Source of the DNA: Pseudovibrio sp. Tun.PSC04-5.I4
GTDB taxonomy: Bacteria > Pseudomonadota > Alphaproteobacteria > Rhizobiales > Stappiaceae
Reading direction: 5' to 3'
DNA length: 64,000 nt
Assembly: GCF_900104145.1 (NCBI RefSeq)
Contig: NZ_FNLB01000001.1
Coordinates: 620,001-684,000, forward strand
How positions within the stretch are numbered: position 1 is the first letter of the stretch; each line of letters starts with the position of its first letter. The position numbers and the translations under genes are program-made. Below, in pieces: positions 53,751 to 61,058 of this stretch. The notes beneath the pieces are model-generated. The model did not search any database, was not told the origin of the DNA, and was given only the letters and a program-made list of their open reading frames with translations.

Positions 53751-55387
53751 TAGTTTAACTCCACGCCCTGCGTATCAATATGGTCCTGTGCCAGTTGTAA
53801 AAGCACGCGTTTGTCCAGCTTGCCGCGCGGGGTGCGGGGCAACTCATCCATGGCAACGATGAGGGTTGGACTGCAATAATAAGGAAGCTTGTCTTTGACC
53901 GACTGAGCCGCCGTTTTGGTACAAACCGTGGCGGGGCTGACGAAGGCCACCAGATTGCGATTGTCGAACTTGAGTGTAACCGCCTGATCGCATTCATCAG
54001 TTGCTTCCAGCGTGTTGGAAACGCCGTCCAGCTCCACCCGAAAGCCGCGGATTTTGACAAGGTCATCAACGCGGCCAAAGTGTTCCAGCTCACCTGTCTC
54101 GGTCCACCGGCCCAGATCTTTGGTGCGGAACACCATATGGCCCGGACGGAATGGATCTGACCGGTAGCGGTCTGCGGTCAGGCCTTTGTTGGCCAGATAA
54201 CCAGCGGTGACACACTCCCCCCCAGCCCACATTTCCCCCTTCTTGCCAATTGGCACAGGGCGGAGGTTCTCATCCAGCACATAAACAGTGTTGTTTGGTG
54301 TTGGTCGTCCAATGGAAAGTACTTCTTTTCCCGGAAAGTGAGGCTCAGCTGTATTGATGATGGTGGTTTCAGTCGGGCCGCAGGAATTGTAAAAACGGCA
54401 AAAGCTGCCCCACGTATCCGCGAGTGGGCGCGGACAGGGTTCACCTGCAACCGCTGCTGTTTGAATCTGTCGGCACCGATCCTGATCAAGCGAATTCAAG
54501 ATGGATGGCGTTGCGATCAACACATCCACCTGTTCCGCAGTTTCCTGAATGCTCTTGCCGCGAATAACCAAAGTCGCGCCATTGGAAAGCGCGCCTAATG
54601 TTTCCCAAGCAGCCATATCAAATGCAATGGAAAGGATTTGACCCACCCGTACCCCCGGACGCATACCAAGATCCCCCGGAGAGGTCTGCAAGATGTTGCA
54701 AAGGTTTTTGTGCGTGACCTGCACACCATTGGGCACACCCGTCGTGCCGGAGGTAAACAGGATCATGCAGAGATCCTCTGGCCGCGCCTGATAGCGATCT
54801 CCGGTTGGCGTTTTACCGCCAGTTGTTACATCCGCAATCACGTCATCTATCGCGATCAATCTCTGGTCTTCAGTTGCCGGAATCTGATCGGCGAGACTGC
54901 TTAACGTGAGTATGACTTTGGCACCGGTAACACTGGCAATGTGCCGAAGCGTTTTAGCAGGCGCTACGCCGACGTGTTGCGGTACATAGGCTGCCCCAAC
55001 GCGCAGGCTGGCGACAATACCCACCAACATTGGAATGGAGCGGTGCAAGTAAAGGCAAACGGCATCGCCGCGCTGCACGCCATATTCAACCAGAACGCAA
55101 GCCAATCGGTTGGCAGCTGCATCCAGCTCGCCATAAGTGAGCGTTTGGTTTTGGCACTCCGCAGCGATCGCATCCGGTTGCTGGGCAGCATGGTGGTTTA
55201 TGGCGGATATGATCGTCGGAAACCGTGGTGTAATTTCTGGCCCCCAGCCAAAATCCAGAAACCGTTCCTGATCAATGTCACTCAATACCGACAAGGCCGG
55301 GTTGCGTGGTGCCCTAGTTTGCACCTTTGGCATGGCCGGAAACACTGGCCGAATGTCTCTCAAATAATCTGCAGCAATATCCCACAT
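53750..55387 (-). CDS. NRPS-like stand-alone adenylation enzyme (AMP-binding)
   Basis: 545 residues from ATG 55387 behind GAGAGGA. Adenylation core motifs are in order: FTSGTTGVPNGVQVTH (A3), SIAFDMAAWETLGALSNGA (A4, with the Asp that holds an alpha-amino group), NSCGPTETTII (A5), KDLGRWTETGELEHFGRVDD (A7-A8), and LPRTPRGKLDKRVL (A10 with the catalytic Lys). It has no carrier-protein domain after A10. It therefore activates an amino acid or similar acid to an adenylate, but the acceptor is unknown. Translationally joined to the membrane reductase. Confidence 0.88.
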   Translation of the reverse strand: MWDIAADYLRDIRPVFPAMPKVQTRAPRNPALSVLSDIDQERFLDFGWGPEITPRFPTIISAINHHAAQQPDAIAAECQNQTLTYGELDAAANRLACVLVEYGVQRGDAVCLYLHRSIPMLVGIVASLRVGAAYVPQHVGVAPAKTLRHIASVTGAKVILTLSSLADQIPATEDQRLIAIDDVIADVTTGGKTPTGDRYQARPEDLCMILFTSGTTGVPNGVQVTHKNLCNILQTSPGDLGMRPGVRVGQILSIAFDMAAWETLGALSNGATLVIRGKSIQETAEQVDVLIATPSILNSLDQDRCRQIQTAAVAGEPCPRPLADTWGSFCRFYNSCGPTETTIINTAEPHFPGKEVLSIGRPTPNNTVYVLDENLRPVPIGKKGEMWAGGECVTAGYLANKGLTADRYRSDPFRPGHMVFRTKDLGRWTETGELEHFGRVDDLVKIRGFRVELDGVSNTLEATDECDQAVTLKFDNRNLVAFVSPATVCTKTAAQSVKDKLPYYCSPTLIVAMDELPRTPRGKLDKRVLLQLAQDHIDTQGVELN

Positions 55388-55539
55388 GGCGAATCCTCTC
55401 CCTCTGAAAGTTCTCGTCTTCTTGGTAATGGGAAAATTTCCCATTATGGGATAACAAATCATCAACTACCGGTAACGAAATCGTAGGATGAAAAGTTTTG
55501 GTGTAATGGTTACAGAATCAGACAGCACAGGAAACCCAA

Positions 55540-56361
55540 ATGAGTCCCGAGCAAACTGACCCTTTTGAGACTGCCCTCACAGCGCTTCTTGCACCGCTTG
55601 CAAAAGCAATGGTGGCGCGTGGCGTCACAATTGGGCCTGCGACGGAGGCTTTGAAGCGCGCCCTTTTGCAGGCAACACTGGATGAAAGCGGACCGAAGAC
55701 ATCCGACAGCCGCGTGAGCCTGAAGACGGGCCTGCATCGTAAGGATGTCAAACGCTTACGGAGCGAAACAGAGCCATCTACAGCTCGAAAATCAGTTAAC
55801 GCGGCGGCGCTGGCAATTAGTTATTGGGCAACAGCTCCAGAGTTCCAAAGCGAGAATGGTGTCCCCCGAGATTTAACAAGGCACAGCACCCAGAGCACTC
55901 CCGGATTTGATGATCTCATCCGCTTGACACGTGCCGATATGGCCCCCGGAACAGTGCTTGAGGCCTTGGTTGAACAGGGTGTGGTAAAGGAATTGCAAGA
56001 CGGACAGTATCGATTATTGATGCATGCGTTGCTGCCAGCACCGGGAAGTGCAGAACAAGTGGCAGCTTATCAAGCGACACTTTCTACACATATGGCGGCA
56101 GCTACCCACAATTTAATTGCAACTCAAGGTACTTCCCTCAATTTTGATCGAATTCTTCGCTACTCCCATTTGTCAGAAGAATCAGTTGAGGAACTGAACA
56201 GGTTGACGCAAGAGAAAGCACAGATGCTTTTGGAAGACGTCAACGCTCAGGCACGGGAGATGCAGATGAACGATGCGGAGAAAAAAGCCGCGACTGGCCG
56301 GTTCGCCTTTGGCGCTTATGTCCTGCCAATAAAACCAAAAGCTGACGAGGCCGCCTCATGA
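55540..56361 (+). CDS. DUF6502 family protein
   Basis: 273 residues. ALTALLAPLAKAMVARGVTIGPATEALKRALLQA and RVSLKTGLHRKDVKRLR are the hallmarks of DUF6502. The second suggests a helix-turn-helix-like DNA-binding region. The gene overlaps the DUF5666 gene by four bases (ATGA). The function is unknown; the pair is seen together in many proteobacteria. Confidence 0.82.
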   Translation: MSPEQTDPFETALTALLAPLAKAMVARGVTIGPATEALKRALLQATLDESGPKTSDSRVSLKTGLHRKDVKRLRSETEPSTARKSVNAAALAISYWATAPEFQSENGVPRDLTRHSTQSTPGFDDLIRLTRADMAPGTVLEALVEQGVVKELQDGQYRLLMHALLPAPGSAEQVAAYQATLSTHMAAATHNLIATQGTSLNFDRILRYSHLSEESVEELNRLTQEKAQMLLEDVNAQAREMQMNDAEKKAATGRFAFGAYVLPIKPKADEAAS

Positions 56362-57251
56362 CAGCCCGAAGGCATTTATTATCTGCTCTTATTGCATCGA
56401 CCCTTATGATTGCCCCTGCTTTTGCGAGTGAAAAGGACGAACGCGAAGGTGGTATCCTGGGAACAGGCATTGTCGGAACCATTACCCGCCTTGGCAGTAT
56501 CATCGTCAATGATCAGCGCATCACCTTCCCGCCTGATCTGCCGGTGAAGAATGCACTCGCCCCTCTTATCGCATCGCAATTGGTGCCCGGTGATACGGTG
56601 GCTGTGATTGCTGATTTATCCGGACTAAACTGGACGGCACAAAGCATTCGCCGGATTTTGCCGATTATCGGTCCGGTTACAGACATTATAACCAGTCAAT
56701 CGGGTCGGACCCTCAGCATCATGGGAACACAGGTTCTCGCCGGTCCCACACTTGCCTCAACGGTTAACGAAGGCGACTGGGTTGCTATCAGTGGCCTGTG
56801 GCAGGATGAGCTGGTCATCGCGACCCGTGTAGAGGTGGTCCCACCAAGGAAATCGGCAACAATCATCGGCAGCAACCTGTCTGTGGGGGCCAGCAATCTT
56901 CTTCAGATCGGCAGCACCTTGATTACGGGGATTGTTCCAACCCACATCAGGCCGGGGGATGTTGTGCGCGTCACCGGCGTTCCAGAGGCAGGCAGCATTC
57001 GGGCAACCTTGCTGGAAGCAGGCATCTTTGATGGCAAAGTGGGGCTTGTACAAGCGGAAGGCTATCTCTCCCCGCCGAGTTCAACAGGGCTTTACACACT
57101 GCTGGGGACTGGCATGATCGCCTACACTGATCAGCCAGACATGATCGACAAAACAGCCAAGGCGCTGGTGTGTGGCTATGATGATAAGTTAGGCGGCACG
57201 TCAACAAGTGCTGCAGATCCTGAGCTTCTCAGCAAGCTGAACTGCCAATAA
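56358..57251 (+). CDS. DUF5666 secreted protein
   Basis: 297 residues. A signal peptide (HLLSALIASTLMIAPAFA-SE) directs export. The mature domain has repeated short beta-strand units such as IGSTLITGIVPTHIRPGDVVRVTG and ISGLWQDELVIATRV, the DUF5666 OB-like repeat pattern. Its start overlaps the DUF6502 stop, so the two are co-expressed. The function is unknown. Confidence 0.8.
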   Translation: MTARRHLLSALIASTLMIAPAFASEKDEREGGILGTGIVGTITRLGSIIVNDQRITFPPDLPVKNALAPLIASQLVPGDTVAVIADLSGLNWTAQSIRRILPIIGPVTDIITSQSGRTLSIMGTQVLAGPTLASTVNEGDWVAISGLWQDELVIATRVEVVPPRKSATIIGSNLSVGASNLLQIGSTLITGIVPTHIRPGDVVRVTGVPEAGSIRATLLEAGIFDGKVGLVQAEGYLSPPSSTGLYTLLGTGMIAYTDQPDMIDKTAKALVCGYDDKLGGTSTSAADPELLSKLNCQ

Positions 57252-57258
57252 TTCGAGT

Positions 57259-57295
57259 GTTTTGCGCTCTGTACACTCCTTACAGAGCGCAAAAC
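57259..57295. terminator. Strong symmetric terminator between convergent genes
   Basis: A perfect 15-base stem GTTTTGCGCTCTGTA / TACAGAGCGCAAAAC with a seven-base loop, between the DUF5666 gene and the leftward VOC gene. Its outer A/T runs serve as U-tracts in both directions. Confidence 0.85.
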
Positions 57296-57309
57296 AAGCA
57301 TTCAATATC

Positions 57310-57711
57310 CTAAACGCTCACGCCTTGTTTTGCGTAGCTGACAATTTCAAATTCAATTGCATCGTCATCATAAAAATAGAAACGACGACCCGGCTCGTAA
57401 TCGGCGTGATTGATGGTCTTGTATCCACCGGCAAGAATTCGTTTTTCAACCGCGTCAAGATCATCAACAACAATTGCGATATGGTTCAGTCCGCCTTTGA
57501 AACTACCGCTGTCGGCTTTCTGGTCTTCAGGTGCCCCTGCTGAGTACACCGCCAGATAACTGGTGTCATTGCCCACATGAACGGTTGTGCCGCCATTCTT
57601 GGCAGGGCCTTTCCAGCGGATGCGCCAGCCAAACCAATTCACCAGCCTGTTTGCAGTTGCGTCAGGGTCAGAAACTGTCACGTTTACGTGCTCCAGAAAT
57701 GCGCTCGTCAT
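57310..57711 (-). CDS. VOC-family (glyoxalase/bleomycin-resistance fold) protein
   Basis: 133 residues. Candidate metal ligands: H8 (LEHVNVTV), the His of GLNHIAIVVDD, and the Glu of IEFEIVSYA. This is a two-repeat VOC protein, perhaps a lyase or a quinone or antibiotic-sequestering protein. Its leftward promoter (57749-57779) holds a SoxR-box-like dyad and it is divergent from the SoxR-like gene, so induction by redox-cycling compounds is expected. Confidence 0.88.
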   Translation of the reverse strand: MTSAFLEHVNVTVSDPDATANRLVNWFGWRIRWKGPAKNGGTTVHVGNDTSYLAVYSAGAPEDQKADSGSFKGGLNHIAIVVDDLDAVEKRILAGGYKTINHADYEPGRRFYFYDDDAIEFEIVSYAKQGVSV

Positions 57712-57748
57712 CGGTGTATCCTTTTGTGTTTGACAACTGATAACACCC

Positions 57749-57779
57749 TGTCTAATCCTTCAAGTTAAGTTGAAGTCAA
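57749..57779 (-). promoter_or_regulatory. SoxR-type promoter of the VOC gene
   Basis: Leftwards, TTGACT (57774-57779) and TAGACA (57749-57754) are 19 bases apart, the over-long spacer typical of MerR/SoxR targets. The spacer region carries the dyad CTTCAAGTTAAGTTGAAG (57758-57775), which differs from the E. coli SoxR box in three of 18 positions. Confidence 0.6.
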
Positions 57780-57793
57780 GGACAATTTTCCAA

Positions 57794-58273
57794 ATGAAAC
57801 CAGCGCTGAAGAAAACTGATCTCCTGTCCATTGGTGAACTGGCAGAGCGAACTGGCATTTCAACTTCTGCGATACGGTTCTATGAGGAAAAAGAGCTGGT
57901 TATGCCGGCTCGTAATAATGGCGGGCAACGTCGCTTTATGCGGGCCGACATTCGCCGGATTTCGTTTATTCTGGTGGCACAGGAATTTGGCTTCACCATT
58001 GCCGAGATTGGCGTGCAACTGAAACGGTTGCCAGAAGGACGCGCCCCCAACAAAGCGGACTGGACCAAACTCAGCACCCACTTCAAGATACATCTGGACG
58101 CACGCATCGCCAAGATGAATGCCCTACGAGAACGTCTTGAGGGGTGCATGGGGTGCGGGTGCCTCTCGTTGAACAAATGCCAACTTTATAATGCCGGTGA
58201 TGCTGCCGCCAGCTATGGCCGCGGGCCGCGCTATGTAATGGGAGATGATCCTATCCAAACTCTGGATGAGTAG
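57794..58273 (+). CDS. soxR: SoxR-type redox-sensing MerR regulator
   Basis: 159 residues from ATG 57794; an in-frame TTG at 57770 is less likely. MerR HTH: LLSIGELAERTGISTSAIRFYEEKEL, then RRFMRADIRRISFILVAQEFGF, a dimer helix, and CMGCGCLSLNKC, the exact Cx2CxCx5C [2Fe-2S] motif of SoxR. Oxidation by redox-cycling compounds activates it. It is flanked by two genes whose promoters have SoxR-box dyads in 19-base spacers, a local regulon. Confidence 0.94.
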   Translation: MKPALKKTDLLSIGELAERTGISTSAIRFYEEKELVMPARNNGGQRRFMRADIRRISFILVAQEFGFTIAEIGVQLKRLPEGRAPNKADWTKLSTHFKIHLDARIAKMNALRERLEGCMGCGCLSLNKCQLYNAGDAAASYGRGPRYVMGDDPIQTLDE

Positions 58274-58377
58274 ACCACAGCTGTTTGAGCCTTCATTGTG
58301 AATGATGCGTGTTCCGGAAGTCGAATTTCTGCTGCCTTGGACCAACTTGATCTCAATATATAAAAATACATTTTTCC

Positions 58378-58408
58378 TTGACCTCAACTTAACTTGAGGA
58401 ATTACAAG
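58378..58408 (+). promoter_or_regulatory. SoxR-type promoter of the DUF1330 gene
   Basis: TTGACC (58378-58383) and TACAAG (58403-58408) are 19 bases apart. The dyad CCTCAACTTAACTTGAGG (58382-58399) differs from the E. coli SoxR box (CCTCAAGTTAACTTGAGG) at one position. Confidence 0.75.
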
Positions 58409-58489
58409 ACGAGTGATCACTGGGTATTAGCGGAACTTACACACCATTTTGCTCAGTTAAAACAACAGGTAAAAGTAACGGAGCTCAAA

Positions 58490-58843
58490 ATGGCTAAACA
58501 AATACCTGCTTATCTCGTCGCAAGTTCATTCATGGCAGAAGGTCATGGATCTCTCGATCCGTACGGCAATGCAATTCACCCACTGATGGAAAAATACGGC
58601 GGAGAGTTGCTCGTCGGGGGTGATCCAAAACAATTTATGGATATGTATGAGGGGGAATGGAAAGAAGGTGCTCGGTTCACGCTTTTCCGGTTTCCATCCA
58701 TGGACGCTCTGCAATCCTTTTGGAACTCTGAGGACTACCAGAAGGTCAAACATCTACGCACAGATGTAATTCCACCAAACTTCACCTTCGGCGTCGAAGG
58801 ATTTGATATGGAAGCTTGGGAAAAAGAACACAGTAACGCCTAA
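58490..58843 (+). CDS. DUF1330 family protein
   Basis: 117 residues from ATG 58490 after GGAGCTC. A dimeric alpha+beta barrel-like protein: IPAYLVASSFMAEGHGSL and LFRFPSMDALQSFWNSEDYQKVKHLR, a DUF1330 layout. The promoter has the best SoxR box of the window, so it is probably induced during redox stress. Some related barrels bind haem or phenazine-like small molecules, but its function is unknown. Confidence 0.82.
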   Translation: MAKQIPAYLVASSFMAEGHGSLDPYGNAIHPLMEKYGGELLVGGDPKQFMDMYEGEWKEGARFTLFRFPSMDALQSFWNSEDYQKVKHLRTDVIPPNFTFGVEGFDMEAWEKEHSNA

Positions 58844-58896
58844 TGGATGTTTCGAGCATGAGAGACATGAGGAATCTCATGGTCTCTTAGCTTGGC

Positions 58897-58931
58897 AAAA
58901 AAAACAACCCTGCCAGATTATGGCAGGGTTG
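58897..58931 (-). terminator. Terminator of the recombinase-like gene
   Basis: The 10-base stem CAACCCTGCC / GGCAGGGTTG with a seven-base loop is followed leftwards by eight T residues, a textbook intrinsic terminator. Confidence 0.9.
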
Positions 58932-58953
58932 TAAGTAATCCGTGCTGGTTTGC

Positions 58954-59787
58954 TTAGGCCTTGTCGACGAACAGCAATTTAGAAACGTGCTCAGCAGACA
59001 GGCTGTTGATCTCGGAAAGCTCCAGCTCTTCCTGATCCCTCACGAAGGAGTAAAACGCAATACGGATACTTGCCAGCGTTCCTTCGAGTCGAGCTTCTTC
59101 CATGCGTGTCGCGAGGATATTTCCAAGCGATAAGCCGTGACCACGGCCGCCACTCATTGGGAAGACGTGGAGATCTTCCTCGTTTTTCCGCAAATCTTTA
59201 GCTTCGCGCAGAATTTTACGCTGGAGGCTCGTAAGCTCGCGGGTAAATACCTTTGTGCGTGCGTTGGTCAGCTCTAAAACACCCGCTTCCAAATCAATGG
59301 AAGACCATTCCAGTTTCATGACCTCTGATTTACGCAAACCAGTCGCCATAAGGAACTCAAGTGCCAGTGTTGCAGACAGACTGTCCCTGCGGTTGTACTT
59401 GGATTTCTCCAGCATTTTCCAGACTTGCTTGTACTGCAACTCACTGAGTGTAGGGTTTTTGACCCGAACCTCTGGTGGGCGTTCAAGCATCTCTGGCAGT
59501 TCCAGCCAGTAAAATGCACCGGAGACCAAATTCTCAACACAGGCTGCAAGCGGAGCACTGAGCTCTTTCTTCGCTTTTGCAAACAGGTTTTCAGAATGTT
59601 CGAGCGTCCACCCTTCAACCGTAATATTCGCAATATCAGCTTTAACGAACTCAAGAGCGGTCTTCATCAATGCGATCGTCTTGGGCTTCAAAATGCGGTA
59701 GGTCGATGCATCGGTTTCACGCACGTCAATATATTCTACGAGAATCTGTGCGAGAGGAAAGTTCTTGATTTCGTCTTGGGAGGTCAT
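58954..59787 (-). CDS. Degenerate tyrosine recombinase-like protein
   Basis: 277 residues. An N-terminal SAM-like DNA-binding region (1-110) is followed by the recombinase fold: ATGLRKSEVMKLEWSSID retains the first catalytic Arg and a Lys occurs in NARTKVFTRELTSLQR. The expected HxxR is ASIR (the His is Ala), and no His/Trp or nucleophile Tyr follows in the last 30 residues. The protein should therefore bind DNA without strand exchange. It is not joined to an att-like repeat that I can see. Confidence 0.75.
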   Translation of the reverse strand: MTSQDEIKNFPLAQILVEYIDVRETDASTYRILKPKTIALMKTALEFVKADIANITVEGWTLEHSENLFAKAKKELSAPLAACVENLVSGAFYWLELPEMLERPPEVRVKNPTLSELQYKQVWKMLEKSKYNRRDSLSATLALEFLMATGLRKSEVMKLEWSSIDLEAGVLELTNARTKVFTRELTSLQRKILREAKDLRKNEEDLHVFPMSGGRGHGLSLGNILATRMEEARLEGTLASIRIAFYSFVRDQEELELSEINSLSAEHVSKLLFVDKA

Positions 59788-59913
59788 TGTGTTCCAGTTG
59801 CCTTAGGCTTTTATCTTGCCGCCTTATAGGTCACTTCAGACTAATGTAAAACCAAAACTCAATAAATGACGCGAACGATTGCATTTGGTGGCCGGAAAGG
59901 GCGCTGAAGACTT

Positions 59914-59946
59914 AAAAAAGCCCTCGCAAACAGCAAGGGCTTTTTT
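59914..59946. terminator. Bidirectional terminator
   Basis: GCCCTCGC pairs with GCAAGGGC (one mismatch) between A6 and T6 tracts, giving U-runs in both directions. It lies 15 bases past the lipoprotein stop and separates that gene from the recombinase-like gene. Confidence 0.8.
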
Positions 59947-59960
59947 GAATTTATAGGATG

Positions 59961-60344
59961 CTAGCTCTTGGAGGCTTTAACAGTCTTAGAAGGGGCAACT
60001 GGTTTACACCGCTTCTCGGTCGCAGCTGCTTTCAGGGCGTCATATTCCCCTTTCAAGCGTCCCAGCTCTTCCTTGTTGTCCTCTGTCGCAGCCAGCAGGA
60101 ACAAGCTCGGCCAAAACACCAGCAGGCCAACACCCATGATGACAGCATCTGCTGTTGCTGCACTTTTCTGGTCGCCGGAGACTTCCTGAACACGAGCGCC
60201 AACAGCCAACAATTCCTCATTGAGCTCACTACATGTAAAAGAACTGTACTTGTTTGCTGAGACATAACTTGGCTTAATGCTGCTTGGTGAGGACGCACAA
60301 CCAGCTGCACTGACAAGCAAACAACCGGAGATCGCAAGGCTCAT
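59961..60344 (-). CDS. Lipoprotein of unknown function
   Basis: 127 residues from ATG 60344. MSLAISGCLLVSAAGCASS is a lipoprotein signal with lipobox SAAGC. A middle hydrophobic stretch (ADAVIMGVGLLVFWPSLFLLAA) is flanked by helices GARVQEVSGDQ and KEELGRLKGEYDALK. Similar short lipoproteins are common in alphaproteobacteria, without a known role. It is followed leftwards by a terminator. Confidence 0.75.
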   Translation of the reverse strand: MSLAISGCLLVSAAGCASSPSSIKPSYVSANKYSSFTCSELNEELLAVGARVQEVSGDQKSAATADAVIMGVGLLVFWPSLFLLAATEDNKEELGRLKGEYDALKAAATEKRCKPVAPSKTVKASKS

Positions 60345-60545
60345 AAATTTCCGCAAAATCAAAACAACACCCACACTTTTGAAACTAATAACTCAATCCA
60401 GGGTTGTTTTGCCTGAGTCCTGCACATGTTGTCCAGCCGAAACTAGTAGAATAACCGAATTACCCGCGTATTTTCCCGTAAGAAGTATTGTACTCGGATT
60501 CCCGGCACACCATATAGTTCCGTTCGCTTCAGGCACGTTCGCCTC

Positions 60546-61058
60546 TTAGAAACGCAGCGCGGCGTTGAATTGAAGCAGGCTTCTGTCATTATCTCCAAGA
60601 TTTTCGTAGGACGCTTTAAGCTTCAAAAATCCTTGGTTCGCTGCAAAGCTCTGAGCAAAGGATAGCTCTGCACCTCCTCCGCATTGCGTAGAGATACGTG
60701 CAGATTGAATGCGCTCACAGGCGAAGCGAGGAGACGCTGTGATATTCAAGGCTTCACCTGGAATAAAAGAAGGAACCAGAGAAAACGCAAGCGTTGGTTG
60801 CAGTTGAAGACGGGTCAAATCTACAGCTTCAAACTTCAGTTTGTTGTTTTGCTCTTCCCCATCAATGTCATAGGCAACGGTCTCGCCTGTTCCATGTGCA
60901 TGGGATAGCTGAGCATTCGGAGAGAAAACAGCCCATCCGAAATCATAGGAACCTTCAATCACAGCACCTGCTTGGAATACTGCTCTGGAATAGTCGTAGG
61001 AGTAAGAATTTTCATCCCTTGAAAGGTCTGCAAGGGTTTGATTTAAACCAGCGATCAC
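60546..61058 (-). CDS. Displaced beta-barrel half of the ubiquitin-barrel protein (autotransporter-like translocator)
   Basis: 170 residues when read from GTG 61058, whose GTGA overlaps the stop of the ubiquitin-domain frame. The sequence continues the barrel begun there (GLNQTLADLSRDE...), with amphipathic strands such as VFQAGAVIEGSYDFGWAVFSP, and ends NAALRF, a terminal Phe typical of Bam-inserted outer-membrane barrels. Removing two bases upstream joins it in frame to the ubiquitin ORF, giving one protein of about 397 residues. On its own it would lack a signal peptide and is unlikely to work. Confidence 0.8.
   Translation of the reverse strand: MIAGLNQTLADLSRDENSYSYDYSRAVFQAGAVIEGSYDFGWAVFSPNAQLSHAHGTGETVAYDIDGEEQNNKLKFEAVDLTRLQLQPTLAFSLVPSFIPGEALNITASPRFACERIQSARISTQCGGGAELSFAQSFAANQGFLKLKASYENLGDNDRSLLQFNAALRF

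Noticed and set aside
53750..55387. Complete NRPS module
   Set aside because: No carrier, condensation or thioesterase domain and no phosphopantetheinyl transferase gene is present.
58954..59787. Active integrase marking a genomic island with att sites
   Set aside because: Catalytic His and Tyr are missing, there is no tRNA, and I saw no flanking direct repeats.
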